DNA from: Eimeria necatrix | Taxonomy: Eukaryota; Apicomplexa; Conoidasida; Eucoccidiorida; Eimeriidae | Direction of reading: 5' to 3' | DNA length: 64,000 nt | Assembly: GCF_000499385.1 (NCBI RefSeq) | Contig: NW_013654345.1 | Coordinates: forward strand, 91,134-155,133 | In this document: piece by piece, positions 50,224-61,100 of the stretch | Numbering within the stretch: position 1 is the stretch's first letter | How the letters are laid out: the number at the start of each line of letters is the position of its first letter | Notes under the pieces: model-generated | The model's database searches: none | Seen by the model: the letters and a program-made list of their open reading frames with translations, nothing else | What the model was told of the DNA's origin: nothing | Made by a program: the position numbers and the translations under genes

Positions 50224-50911
50224 TCTGCACTGCAGGGTTTTGTGTTGGGCAGTGCAGAGGCAATCGATTAGGTTGAGGATAACTGTGTCATCTGCAGGGT
50301 GGCATGCTAGGGTCTGAACACTCCGTAATCCTGTAGTTGTTTTTGGGAGTAGACAGATGAAAGTGTGTACACCACTCGTCGCTAAATTAGTTAGCAGTTC
50401 GGGAGTCTAACTGTGCCAAGTGGCGACCGGAGTACCCCGGGGCGCTCCGGTGCTGCGACTTAGCCGTTTGACTCGATTCACCAGCCAAGCGCCCGGCGCG
50501 CGTTGACCTGGCGGGTCGCGTACGCGACGAGCGGGCGGCTAACGGCGCAAGTGGAGGACGGAAACATGATGGAGAGTTTGCCGCCAGTAGGCCGCGCTGC
50601 GATTGTGAGGACGGAACCCTCTACCGAAGCCAGCCAAGAAAGGCACAAACACGCAAAACGGCAGTTCTAGGCGGCCAACTTGCAGTACGCCGCCTACCGA
50701 CTCGCAGCCTTTATCTCCACAGTATGTGACACGGTACGTAGGAATCAACAACGCCATCGTGCAACATAATTGCACTTCATGTTGTCAAAACGCTGTGAGA
50801 AAGCATTCGCACTTTTTTCACTGCTTTACAATTTTACACATACCTAACGTTTCTAGCTCCTCTCATGTAGAGCTGCGCAAATGCTCTACTCAAGCAGTTA
50901 CAGTGCACGTA
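50224..50911. other. Intergenic, with a GC-rich CpG-dense island
   Basis: Roughly 50400-50670 is strikingly rich in G+C and CG dinucleotides compared with its flanks (for example ggcgggtcgcgtacgcgacg). No open frame, tRNA or rRNA match is evident. It could be a promoter-like segment or inserted DNA. Just beyond, two copies of tactcaagca followed by rttrcagtgc lie about 27 bases apart (near 50886 and 50913). Confidence 0.45.
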
Positions 50912-51412
50912 CTACTCAAGCAATTGCAGTGCTCTCAAAGCCACCCACAGCATGATAATGAAGTAAGCGAGTTTTAAAATCGCATCTGTGAACAAGAATG
51001 AGACAAGGAATATAGTGGAGACGAGCAGCAACTTTACGAGTTCTGGTTCCTTTACGAAGTTCTTCATAGTTTTAAGGAGGCTGCCACGAGACTTGGCATA
51101 ATTTTGAGGTTCTACTGCAAGCAGTTGAACAACTTCCGAGGATTCCGGGTCCTCTTTAAGCCAAATGCTGCCCTCTGTTGCTACTGTTTCAAGCTGCCCT
51201 CGGATGAACTTAGCATCGCTTTGTGAAGTCCTGGCAGTGTCCAGTTCACTTTCTGAATGCAACACATTCCTCTCTCCAAAGCCAAGAGACCTCTCAAAGG
51301 TCCCTGTGCTGTTGGTGAGAAATGGCGGCTTCCTGGGGGATTCAAGAGAGGCAGTTGCAGCCCATACGAAGAAAAAGCTGCAGAGTGAAATGCCGACATA
51401 CTTGCCTCTCAT
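50912..51412 (-). CDS. Small secretory protein with C-terminal membrane segment
   Basis: A 166-codon single-exon frame starts at ATG 51412. Residues 1-22 form a classic signal peptide (MRGKYVGISLCSFFFVWAAT). The middle is hydrophilic with many Ser/Glu/Thr. Residues about 128-163 are strongly hydrophobic (LLLVSTIFLVSFLFTDAIL, then LAYFIIMLWVALRALQLL) and can form one or two membrane helices, leaving only a Glu at the end. The layout (signal peptide, short soluble stretch, C-terminal hydrophobic region) is seen in secreted coccidian proteins such as dense-granule or surface-associated ones, but I recognise no family. Function is unknown. Confidence comes from the good start codon, signal peptide and lack of stops. 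Confidence 0.65.
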   Translation of the reverse strand: MRGKYVGISLCSFFFVWAATASLESPRKPPFLTNSTGTFERSLGFGERNVLHSESELDTARTSQSDAKFIRGQLETVATEGSIWLKEDPESSEVVQLLAVEPQNYAKSRGSLLKTMKNFVKEPELVKLLLVSTIFLVSFLFTDAILKLAYFIIMLWVALRALQLLE

Positions 51413-54400
51413 CTCCGCCGCTGTCGAGTTCGAGTATCTGCCATGTTTTGATGGAATTATTTGCTGCAGTGGATGGGTTGCGGTGCGGCGATTGACGAAG
51501 AACTGCTGGGATGCCGTGCTAGAAGTAGGATTCCTCCTTCAACCATTGAAAAAAAAAAGGCAGCTGAAGCTTTTACTTCGAACATTTGCGTGGTACACAG
51601 GGTCATTTACTTACCGTTCAGGGCAAACATCTGGAGCGCTGTTCCGATGGGACACAGCACAGTGCGTTGTTGCAGTGGGAGCCATAGGCTCACAGCTGGG
51701 ACAGAAATGAGTTTAAAAGCGAACACAATCTGTAAAATCAATGGGCACTTTTTCCACGAATGAGAAGGTAGTGTGGCAGCATGCAGTATTAGGAGAGCAA
51801 ACGTCGGCCTCCTCTATGGGCGGTAGCTCGTTCTGCCAGCATCTGCTGAGCATGGGACGCGCTGTTTTTTCTCACATATTCTCGAAGAGACAATTCATAC
51901 ATATTCTTGTCTGTTGTACTTTAATTTGTCCAAGGTCCCATTCAGTTCCGTCTTCATGTAATAATAGCAAGAGAGCTCCATGCGCAAGTTGTTGGTGGCT
52001 GTTGGAAGTCCAGCGCCCGATGCATTTTCAAGATGCTTATTTTCATTTAGTATCAACAACCTAAACTTCCATATTAAGGCAGCACCGCGTCATGGCAGAC
52101 ATTGCCATATTTCAATAAGTTCAGACACCTGTCTTAAAACTTCCTCGAGCTTTCCCAAACACCACCAGCCGTTTGCTACAAACGTTGGTAGGTTACTCCC
52201 ACGCGTGTAAATCAGACATTGATAACTCCTTTGTCGGCCTAGACCAGACTTATGCGCAGGCTCAGCCATTTGGTGACACTGCGCTTCATCGACACTGCAA
52301 TAACCACAGAAATGCAGGTTTCTTTTATTCGAAGATTGTGCACATCCAGCGGAGTGAGAAAACGGAGAGCTCTGGCACGTGCGTTTGGTGGGTAGTACTT
52401 AATATAGTACGCCCATAGTGTGGTACTGCGGGGGGTTGCCGTGGCGCTCCCTAGTGAAAAGGTAGCTTTGAGTGGAACACTTCGTCTCCCGGCATTCTTC
52501 TACCTCACTGGCCGCCCAAAAGCGCCTCTTAAGGACTTTCTATGGGTTTCATGGTGAGCTGCGATGTATCTAGGCTCAGCATAACGAATTAAGTGGCAGT
52601 GACTTGACAAGGTCTCCGGTTCTAGTCATATGCAGACGCTCTTGGCAAACGCAAAAACTTCACAAAAATTTCACATAACCTGTCAGAACTATAGTCTAAA
52701 CAAAGAAAAAAGGAAATTCTTGGCCTAGTCGTATTCCTACAGTGTCCACTAGGATGGTGCGCTGGCTCCAGAGGAGGTAATTGTAGCAGCAAGAGGCACA
52801 GAGAATCCACCACAGAAAATAAACATTCTCCAACCTTATCAGAAACTACGTCTAGCGCACGAAGGTTTTGGAATACAACAAAAAATCCACAGTGACTGAG
52901 CGTTTGCATGGCTTCAAGTTGAACCGGTCTCTGCTATTTGCGCTCTCGGGCTTCCTCAGGCCCTCAAGAAGACAAATATCCACGCAGCGACTCTTTCTTA
53001 ATGTTTTCGAATCAAAATTACCATAGTGGGCAAAAATGGACATGCTTCCCTGCTTGTGCGCTGCAGTACGGAAGTGCAATTCGGGCGATTTCCAGCTGCC
53101 GAGCTTGTGGAAAGTGCCCTACACCGAATCGGATACCCCACAGTGCCTTTGTTTCGTGCCCGCTCATGTTAATTCAAGTATTAAAGCAATGAGCAAGCCA
53201 GAAATGTACGGCCTTTGCTTCCAGCGGGCGTTGAAGTCTTGACACTCGGCGGCTCGGTGCGAGCCCCTGTCGGTGCGTTCAGGTGGCTCTGTACCATCGA
53301 GCCTTTGACTCTGTATGCACGGAATTGACACTATGGAATCTTCACGTGCCGACGCAGTGGATGGAATGCAGAATGCTGTGCGGGCCTCCCTAAGTTCTTG
53401 TTTTGCTAGGCTCTGCCGCGCAACCACTACATTGCAGTACAGAAATGGCCCCCATTGTCATGTAGCTCAAACAATGTTGTTTTAAGCACCAAACTGAAGT
53501 AGTTATTACATAAGGGGAGTTTGTTCTTGGGTGATAAGCCTTCCCACCAAAGCTTGAATCTGGCAAGAGACGCTGAATCTGCAGTGCGCCACAAGCCCAC
53601 GCAGTGGAGCAGAAACATTCAAGGGAGACAGATGTAACCCTGGAAAATGCTTTAAAACGTTGCTGTCTGGACCTTTTCCAAAGCTCAACAGTGTCTTACT
53701 TTTGACAGCCAACAGCCTAATGAGCAGGAGAAACGCGTAAGAACAGAGCTCTTGTGAGTGGTGCTACAATCCTCCGAAGGGATAATCTCGAAAGGTTCCG
53801 ACCATGTGTATTAGGATTACAAAAAATAATTAGAAGAGTTCCACTCAGGGGAGCCTGATCCATGTTTCAGACTATTTGAAGGCCTTCTACAGATTCATCA
53901 AGGCTTAGGGCTGGCAACGCCACCGGAGCAGCAGTGACATGTACACCGAGACGTCGCTGGCCTCTGCAGGGGTGCGACAGATCAGCAATATGAGATAATA
54001 TGTTATTTTTAAGGTCTTGTTTGATGTTTCTGATGGTAGTTGATGAGTGTGTATCTGTCTAGACCCCCAGGCTACCTATGTAGGGCAAGGCTGGGCATAG
54101 CTCAGCACATGGACTGGACTCAGTTTACTACAGCATTGAGGCTACTGCAGAATTGTGTTTCTATATTTGATTAGCATGAATAGAGTTAATGCACTGTGTC
54201 TGAATTAAAGGCCCCTTGGATTTAGCATTCGGAGTGGATTAGCTATGCGCCTGCGGAAAGGGGCGCTTGAAAGTTGCACACCAGAAGACACCGTCTGGAA
54301 TGCCCAGCATCCGCGAGCCAAATCAAGCACGACAGCAGCGAAAATTTGCCGTGTTTAGTTTTTTTAAAATGCGCTCGCTTCCTTAAGGTGAGCATCGCAC

Positions 54401-54993
54401 TTGTGATTCCACGCATTCCTCCTAATCCGTCTTACAGACAACCGTGTTGTCCCTGCGCTATATTGTGGTTCCAGGCACTTCAGCGAGCCTATATGCTTAC
54501 GTATCTTTAAAGGGTCTTAGAATAAGTCTGCAACAAGGACCAGCTTACTTTAACGAACAGTTCTTTAGCTGCGACTGATAGCTATGGTGCTCAATGCTTC
54601 ACCATTTGGGGGTTGTTCCTGCGCAGCATTGTAGTGCCACACCCTAAAGATTTCTTCATGGACGTTTCACCCTAGGACGTGCCCTAGGACTAAACTGGAT
54701 AACGGATCGGAAGGTTACCTGGGACTTCCAGTCAGCTTAGCTATAAGCCTACGTGAATGGGCGATGGTGCGATACGACCAGTGAATAGGACGGCAGAGGC
54801 AAACATTCGAAAAACATTACCTTACAGGGCGCGGGGAAGTGCCTCAGCTCAGCTACCCTACGATATGCTGACACAATAAATGCCTGAGATGGCTGCGGCA
54901 GAGGCGGCTATACCCCTTCGGCGCATTCTCAAGCGCTGTACGACACACGGAAATGATGTTTCCATGGTGCATGTACAGGAGCCACTGCGCGAG
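51413..54993. other. Gene-poor stretch, no recognised gene
   Basis: Frames up to 181 codons occur (51165-51710 +, overlapping the small membrane protein gene in antisense), but none shows domain motifs. I see no tandem arrays or RNA genes. Decayed mobile-element DNA is likely given the relics to the right, but not shown. Confidence 0.45.
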
Positions 54994-55234
54994 GTACAGG
55001 CTAACACGGCACATTTGCCATGCAGGGACATAACGCCAAACTCTTCGTACCGGGTAGTGGAGAGCTGTGCAGTACTCAGTTGAGTAAGGAGAGTGAAGAG
55101 CCTCTCCAATGTGTTTTGTCTTTTTGGCCCTTGACTCTCCTTACTCAACTGAGTACTGCACAGCTCTCCACTACCCGGTATGAAGAGTTTGGCGTTGTGT
55201 CCCTGCATGGTACATGTGCCGTGTTAGCCTGTAC
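54994..55234. repeat. Inverted repeat, two 101-bp arms with 39-bp spacer
   Basis: The left arm 54994-55094 and the right arm 55134-55234 are reverse complements with about four mismatches in 101 positions. The spacer is 55095-55133. A transcript would fold into a long near-perfect hairpin. The high arm identity indicates recent origin or active correction. It may be a foldback-type element or a fragment of a longer duplicated-inverted copy. No transposase or target-site duplication was identified. Confidence 0.9.
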
Positions 55235-55589
55235 AGTCCCGCATCCCATTTCCTGGCTGCCCTGAAGGTGACGCTGACGAGGAAGAACGCGCTTGGTTCC
55301 CAGCCTCCCTCCGCGACACGCATTTTCGAGAAAGGATACAGTCAGATGAAGCGCAGAAGATAGCCTTGTAGGTTCTCAATTTGCAAAAGAAACTCGTGCA
55401 GCGTTCCCACACGAATTGGATGTAACGCTGCTTCCAAAGCGCCCATATGATCTCAAGATCCTTCCTGTGCCAGGCACCGAACTAAGGCCCAGATGCACAC
55501 AATGCCAATGAACCAGCTTGCATTGCACTAACAAGAAATGGCTAAGATGTAAGCTGGAGGATGGATAGGCCAAGCTTATTTTCCTACCT
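55235..55589. other. Short gap between inverted repeat and RT relic
   Basis: No coding or structural feature is supported here. It may be part of the same retroelement relic as the downstream reverse transcriptase fragment. Confidence 0.4.
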
Positions 55590-55910
55590 GTGACCCGACT
55601 ATTAAGGCTGCACCGTATGAAGACGCCTCAGGAGTCAACAAAAGGGAGCATGGTTCTCAGATATCAAGCATTTAGCTCCCTAAGTGTCGTTCCTTACTTT
55701 GCCCTGCCCTTTACCCAAATTATTGCAGAGATGCTTTGGAGGAATGAATATATTTCTACGCCTGACCTCAAAGCAGGCTTCCATCAAATTTGCGTGACCA
55801 AAGGAGATTGGCAGAAGGCTGCATTTTGCATAGTTTTAGGGCTACTTGAATAAACGGTTATGTCCTTTGGGTTTAAAGAACGTCCCGACTGCCTTCTAAG
55901 CAAATATTAA
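55590..55910 (+). pseudogene. Ty3/gypsy-type reverse transcriptase relic
   Basis: The frame contains YFALPFTQIIAEML followed by EYISTPDLKAGFHQI and GDWQKAAFCIVLGLLE, then a TAA and TVMSFGFKERP. In Ty3/gypsy polymerases the same order is YPLPRIDELL, YFSKLDLKSGYHQI, TAF..GLYEW and MPFGLTNAP. The tryptophan after GLYE is replaced by a stop, and the frame closes again soon after. No YxDD active-site box is readable further on. This is therefore a broken fragment. Chromovirus-like LTR retrotransposons are known from Eimeria genomes. It lies about 350 bases right of the inverted repeat. Confidence 0.65.
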
Positions 55911-57356
55911 CACTTAACCACATTCCTTTCTAGGCAAGGTACCACGGATGATCCCCGTTGTTCTTGACTCTAGCCGGCTTCTATGCCATATTTTCTGGAG
56001 TCAGGGTACACAAAATGGAAAGAAGCAGCTGCTTTACCAATTGCCACTTGTTCATACCTGTGGTTTCTTTCTAATACATCTATTGTAGTACTGCTAGACA
56101 AGTAAGGTAACCTCCCAGTTTGTGGCCCTACCGCCTTGATTCTAGCACCGTACCAGTGAAACAGGGATCCAGAAAACGTAGGATATTCTTGCTGATGTTT
56201 CTACCGCCCTGCTTCAGGTGATTTTGGAAATCTACGTGTATTTTCTTCAAATGCAGTTGTTCCAACAACTTCATTGAGGTGAAACAAAATTACTACCAAC
56301 GTTTATCTGCTCAACAGCTATGTTATGTTCCCCGCAAACCGGTGGTGTGGCCGGGCGAGCCGGCCCAATATGCAACATCCATAAAACTCTACCTTTCTTG
56401 GTAGTCTACAGAGGCCCTGCTGGGTGCTCGGTATGTGGGCAAAACCAGTGCGGGACATGCGGGTGCTAGAATGACCTATCCGTATCAGTGGCGCCCTAGA
56501 GGCTCACGCGAATTTTCAGGGAGTTCCTGGGTGAGTTTTGGTGTGCATTGATGCCCATATGTATGGGGCGTAACACAGGTCACAGGCTCACGGAGTAGGC
56601 TTGCAGTGCATCATGCCCAGCTTAACACCCTTCTAGGTGCCTGCTGCCAACTAACGTACACTCTTTTACTTCATCCAGAGCTAGTACGGACCTTAACTTG
56701 ACTAAACAGTAATTGATAAGAGTCAAGAGCTGTGAAGGGAAGCATATGAGAAGTGGAGTGTTTGTCTAGCGCAGGGCCTACCCACCCGTAGCACAGTGTC
56801 CTTTTATGCCGTGTATAGCTGGTTAGTATGGTTAATCAATTTAACTCAAGACCAAATTAGTTGGCCTCCCGAGATCATTTCCTGGCTCCCTTGCAGTGCG
56901 CGGCACTGCAGCATTCAGCCCACCACCGTACCGTCAAACAATCCACCCTATAGTATTAATAATCCCGGTCTGCGAAGCATTATTTGTAATGCTGTTGATC
57001 GAAGCAAATGCCCTTCCGGTAGTACCCAAAGCTCCAGAACTGGCACCAGCTGAAGAAAAGCGTTCACCGCATACTAGGATTGTCAGCATGGCCGGAACTA
57101 CCCTGCCGGACAATTTTGAAGAAATAGGCTACTCAATGTTTACACAAATGTATGTTTAGAGTATGTGAGAAGCCGAATGACACTGATTCTAACGGGGCAT
57201 CAGAGCATCCTAGATTCATTACAGCACAGCCACATGGACAGTGCGGCCCCTGCAGGCATTGTCAGTCTCTCGGAAGCATATGGCGTGGGCCATAATGGCA
57301 TGCAGCCTTTAGCGGAATCCTTTTGCTCACCTTCATGTGCTACCTAAGTTGAATAA
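55911..57356. other. Probable decayed retroelement body
   Basis: Distance and order fit the remainder of a pol gene between reverse transcriptase and the RNase H end, but multiple stops and frame changes leave no defensible domain. Frames at 56796-57053 and 56896-57159 have no recognised motif. Confidence 0.3.
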
Positions 57357-57740
57357 GTGAATATCGTTGTGTCTAGGACCTCGCTTGGCCGCTCACTCAG
57401 TGTAGCACCATGGTTTTGCTACTCAAAACTTGTCACTCGATACAACACCCAATTCAGTATCGAGAAGCTGCAGTTATACAAATCAACAGTCCTTGCTCAA
57501 CGGTTGTCAATCTTGCTGGCTAGCTTCAGGGGTCAAGATGTCCCGAGCCTGTTTGGTCTCGTTGCGCAGGGCAAGCATACACCCGTATTTTACGTTGACA
57601 ATTCTCTCTCCAGAGTGGATGATGACAGTGCTCATTACATTTGTGTTTACTTCTTGAAACAGCCTGGCCGCGAAAGGATCCTCCCAAAGTATGTACCCCA
57701 CACCAATGAGAACTCACTTCATAACGGCCTACACAGGTGA
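57357..57740 (+). pseudogene. Possible RNase H-end relic of a gypsy-like element
   Basis: The frame includes AQRLSILLASFRGQDV and then AQGKHTPVFYVDNSLSRVDD. In Ty3/gypsy pol the RNase H domain ends with a similar pattern, roughly RWLLLLQEFDFEV, H-PGKxNVVADALSR. Spacing and order agree, and the fragment lies about 1.6 kb downstream of the reverse transcriptase relic on the same strand, as expected for one decayed element. The match is weak and there is no catalytic motif. Confidence 0.35.
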
Positions 57741-58138
57741 CACGTCTTTGGCTCAGTGTTTCGCAGAGTAAATGAAATCGGAAAAAAAGCCTGCAGTTTG
57801 TTTCAGTCTAAAGGTTATTTGCAGACAAAGTCGATTACACTGCGGTAGGTTACTTTTGGCTGGTGGCGGCCATTTGGGGCTGTTTGAGCAGCGGTTTTGC
57901 AGGGGCTGTAGCTTGGTCTGTAGCACTGCGACATTAAGTCTTTACTGCTTATAGTTTTCGGTGTTTTCCCGCGTGCAGAAAAGGGGCCGTATTGGTGTGC
58001 TTGAGCTCGCCCTACGTTCCGTCGGTCCACCACGCCACAGCCTGCACCCCACGGCCCGTTGGGCTGTTCATCGAGCTCCTAGATTTTCTCCTCTTTGAAT
58101 TTCATTTTCCATTTGGAAGCACAGAAGGATTATTCGAA
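57741..58138. other. 5' flank of the eIF3c gene
   Basis: It should contain the eIF3c promoter and 5' UTR. No open frame of note and no recognisable core promoter motif. Confidence 0.5.
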
Positions 58139-61100
58139 ATGCAATCCAAATTCTGGGCCGCGGGGGCGGATTCACTAGAGTCGGAGTACTCGTCGGAGAG
58201 TGACGATCAGGAACAGGTAGTAAGGCTCCCCACTTAGCCGTCTGCTTCCGATATGCACCGTCCTGTGTTATCTCTCATGTGATGTTTTGGCAAATGCCGA
58301 TCGAACGTTGCTTAGAGAACCCTATGGGGATGCAGGGCTCCCCGAGTCGGAGCCTGCCCATGTTCCTGAGTAGAGAAGCAGAATATTCGGTAGGAGTTAC
58401 CCGACGGACGTGTTCGTGCCACGTGAAAATACTTGCTGGCCTAGTGGTGACGCTTGAGTGCATAGCAGAGCCTCCTCAACTTGTAGCCTTCTCTCTTTGC
58501 TGAGGTTGCTGAACAACTGGCAGGCCGCTATTTCTTGCATTTCCGTCGGCATAGCGGTTCTCGCACCGCGCATGCTTTTGGGTGAGACTAGGCTTTGAAA
58601 GTTGGCGTGTCTGTGTGCGCTGGTTCTGGTGTTTGTGGGATATCCGTGCTCCCTTATCTTCACGTTTGTGCGTATATGGCTGCTCTTCGTGCAGCAGCAG
58701 GAGAAGGCCGTCGCTCCGCCTTCTCGTTGGGCCGCCGCAGAGACATCCTCAAGTGATGATGAAGGACGCGTTGTGAAAAGCCTAAAGGACAGGCGCTGGG
58801 GGGCTATGCGCGAAGTTATCCGTCAGATGGAAAACCACATGAAAATCCTTGACTTCGCAGAGTTGGGAAAGGGTCAGATTGCCTATCTTCTAATAGAATT
58901 CACGTTTCTGGGAGCGTTAGGATCATTTCTGGGCACATGGTGAAGACGGCGTCAGCTCAGACCACAGAGGATGAAGTTGTGTCTGTGTACCTGCTGCTTA
59001 CAGACTACGAAACCCTTTTGAAGAGCTACAACAAGGCGCACCAGGTGATAGAGCAAGAGGGAGTGCCAAACTTTTTCATTCGCGCTCTTGTGGAACTGGA
59101 GTCGTTTGTGGAGGAGAAGCTCAAAGACAAGGAAAACTTCAAAAAGCTCTCAAGGCCGAAGGCCCTCGCCCTCAACACCCTCAGAGCCAAAGTGCGCAAA
59201 ACCACAGAGCCATGGGCATCCAGCATTGCCGACTGCAAAGAAAATCCTGAAAAGTTCGAAACACAGAGCGAAGAGTCCGACGAGGCTGACGTAAGTCGAA
59301 CTCCATGGAGGCTGCCGAGGCTTATACAGCTCACTTTCCTTGTAACTACATCAAGAGTAGATCTGAAGTGCTTAACATGATAGTCAGCGAGATTACTTCT
59401 GAAAGCTATTTACGCTTTTTGTGAACTGGGCGCAGTCCGACAGCGATTTCAGCGAAAACGATAGCAGCGAGTTATCCGAATCAAGTGATGGGAGCAGCAG
59501 CAGCTCCGATGATGAGGAAAAAGGGAGAAAGGGGAAGACGGAAGGCTCCGACGACGACAGTGAATGGTCGGACTCAGAGGCAGAAGAGGAAAGCCAGGGT
59601 TCGTAGTATATGCAAGGAGGTGGAGACGCTTAACCACAACAGTTTGCTCAGGGGACCGGTTCCATTGAGTGCTTCGCTTCGCATGTGTTCGAATGGGAGG
59701 TATGACCGTAATCTCAGAGTTGCGTTGTTTGCATTGCAGAGGAAGACGGTGACCGTCAGAAGGATGCGATGGCGAAATGGGGCGTGCGAGAAGAAGGGGA
59801 AAAGACAAGGACTAAGTCTGCGAAGAAGAAGAGCTCCTCAAAGAGCTCCAAGACGCCTGCAAAAGAGCCCACGCCTGCTGGTGCCGAGGGTGGCTTCTCG
59901 ACAAAGGACATGCAGCATTTGTTTGACAGCACGGATATTAATGAAGAAGTGATTGCGAAAAGGGTGCAGATGGTGGTTGAGAAGCGAGGCAGGAGAGGCG
60001 TTGACAAGATGGAACAAATGCGCATTCTGAAACGCCTCGCGGAACTGGCTGAGACCGTCAGCCCTCAATGCCACTTGGAGGTTCTGGGCCATTTAATCAG
60101 CGCCGAGTTTGACACAACTTCGGGCGTGTTCACTAGTATGCCGTTACAGATCTGGATGGAAACTTTTGCGGGGGTGAAGTTGTTGCTCAGCATCATGGAA
60201 CAGAATAAGGGCGCCTACCTCGTCCCTTTGGCCGGGCTGGCGGAGAGCTCAACGCCCGAAGAGATACAGCAGATGTCTGCCAGCATTCTTACTTCATTTG
60301 TGGAACGCCTTGATGACGATCTTACCAAATCTCTTCAGTCAACTGATGTCCATTCTGACGAGTACAAAGAGAGGCTAGGAAAGAGCATTGATATCCTTGC
60401 CCTGTTGTGGCGAACCTTCTGTTTCCTTGACGAGAGAGGATTCAAAGCACAAGCTGCTACAGTCGCGCTAAAGGTCAATGAGCACATGCATTACAAGTGA
60501 GTAACGTTAAGCGAATCCTACTTTTGGAACGTAATGATTTTGCCAGAAGCGACTGGTTATGTCTCCAGCCAGCCCTCGCTTCAAGCTGTTTGCTGTGTTG
60601 TAATCCGTGCAGGCCCGATACAATCGCCTCCAAGATGTGGGATGTGCTTCGCAAGGAACTGCCTGAAGAGCTCTGCAAGGGACTCCCTGGGGGCAACCTT
60701 GCTCCCAGGGCTTTCATTGAGACGCTGACGCGCTACGTCTTTAAGTACTGTGAGCTATCTTTCCTTTTTGCTTTCGGCTGGTGCCGCAGTGTTGCGCAGC
60801 TGGTGTCACACCTGCTCTTGAGAAAGCACATAGTGTGTGGTGTTCGTGACGCGCAGAAGGGGAGGCCCCTGCTGTCATATGTGTAGCCCACTTGACTCAG
60901 TTGAACAGAATGTGCCCTTATGCTGCTGATGCTCTGCAGTATTGCTTCTGTCTTGCTGCTTTTTTCATTGCGCAGCGGCGAGTCAGAGGGAAAAGATCCG
61001 TGCCCTCCTGCACGTTGCGTACAGCAAGAGTTTGCATGACGATTATTACCAAGCGCGAGATTTGATGCACACGCCGAACATACAGGAGTTGGCGATGCAG

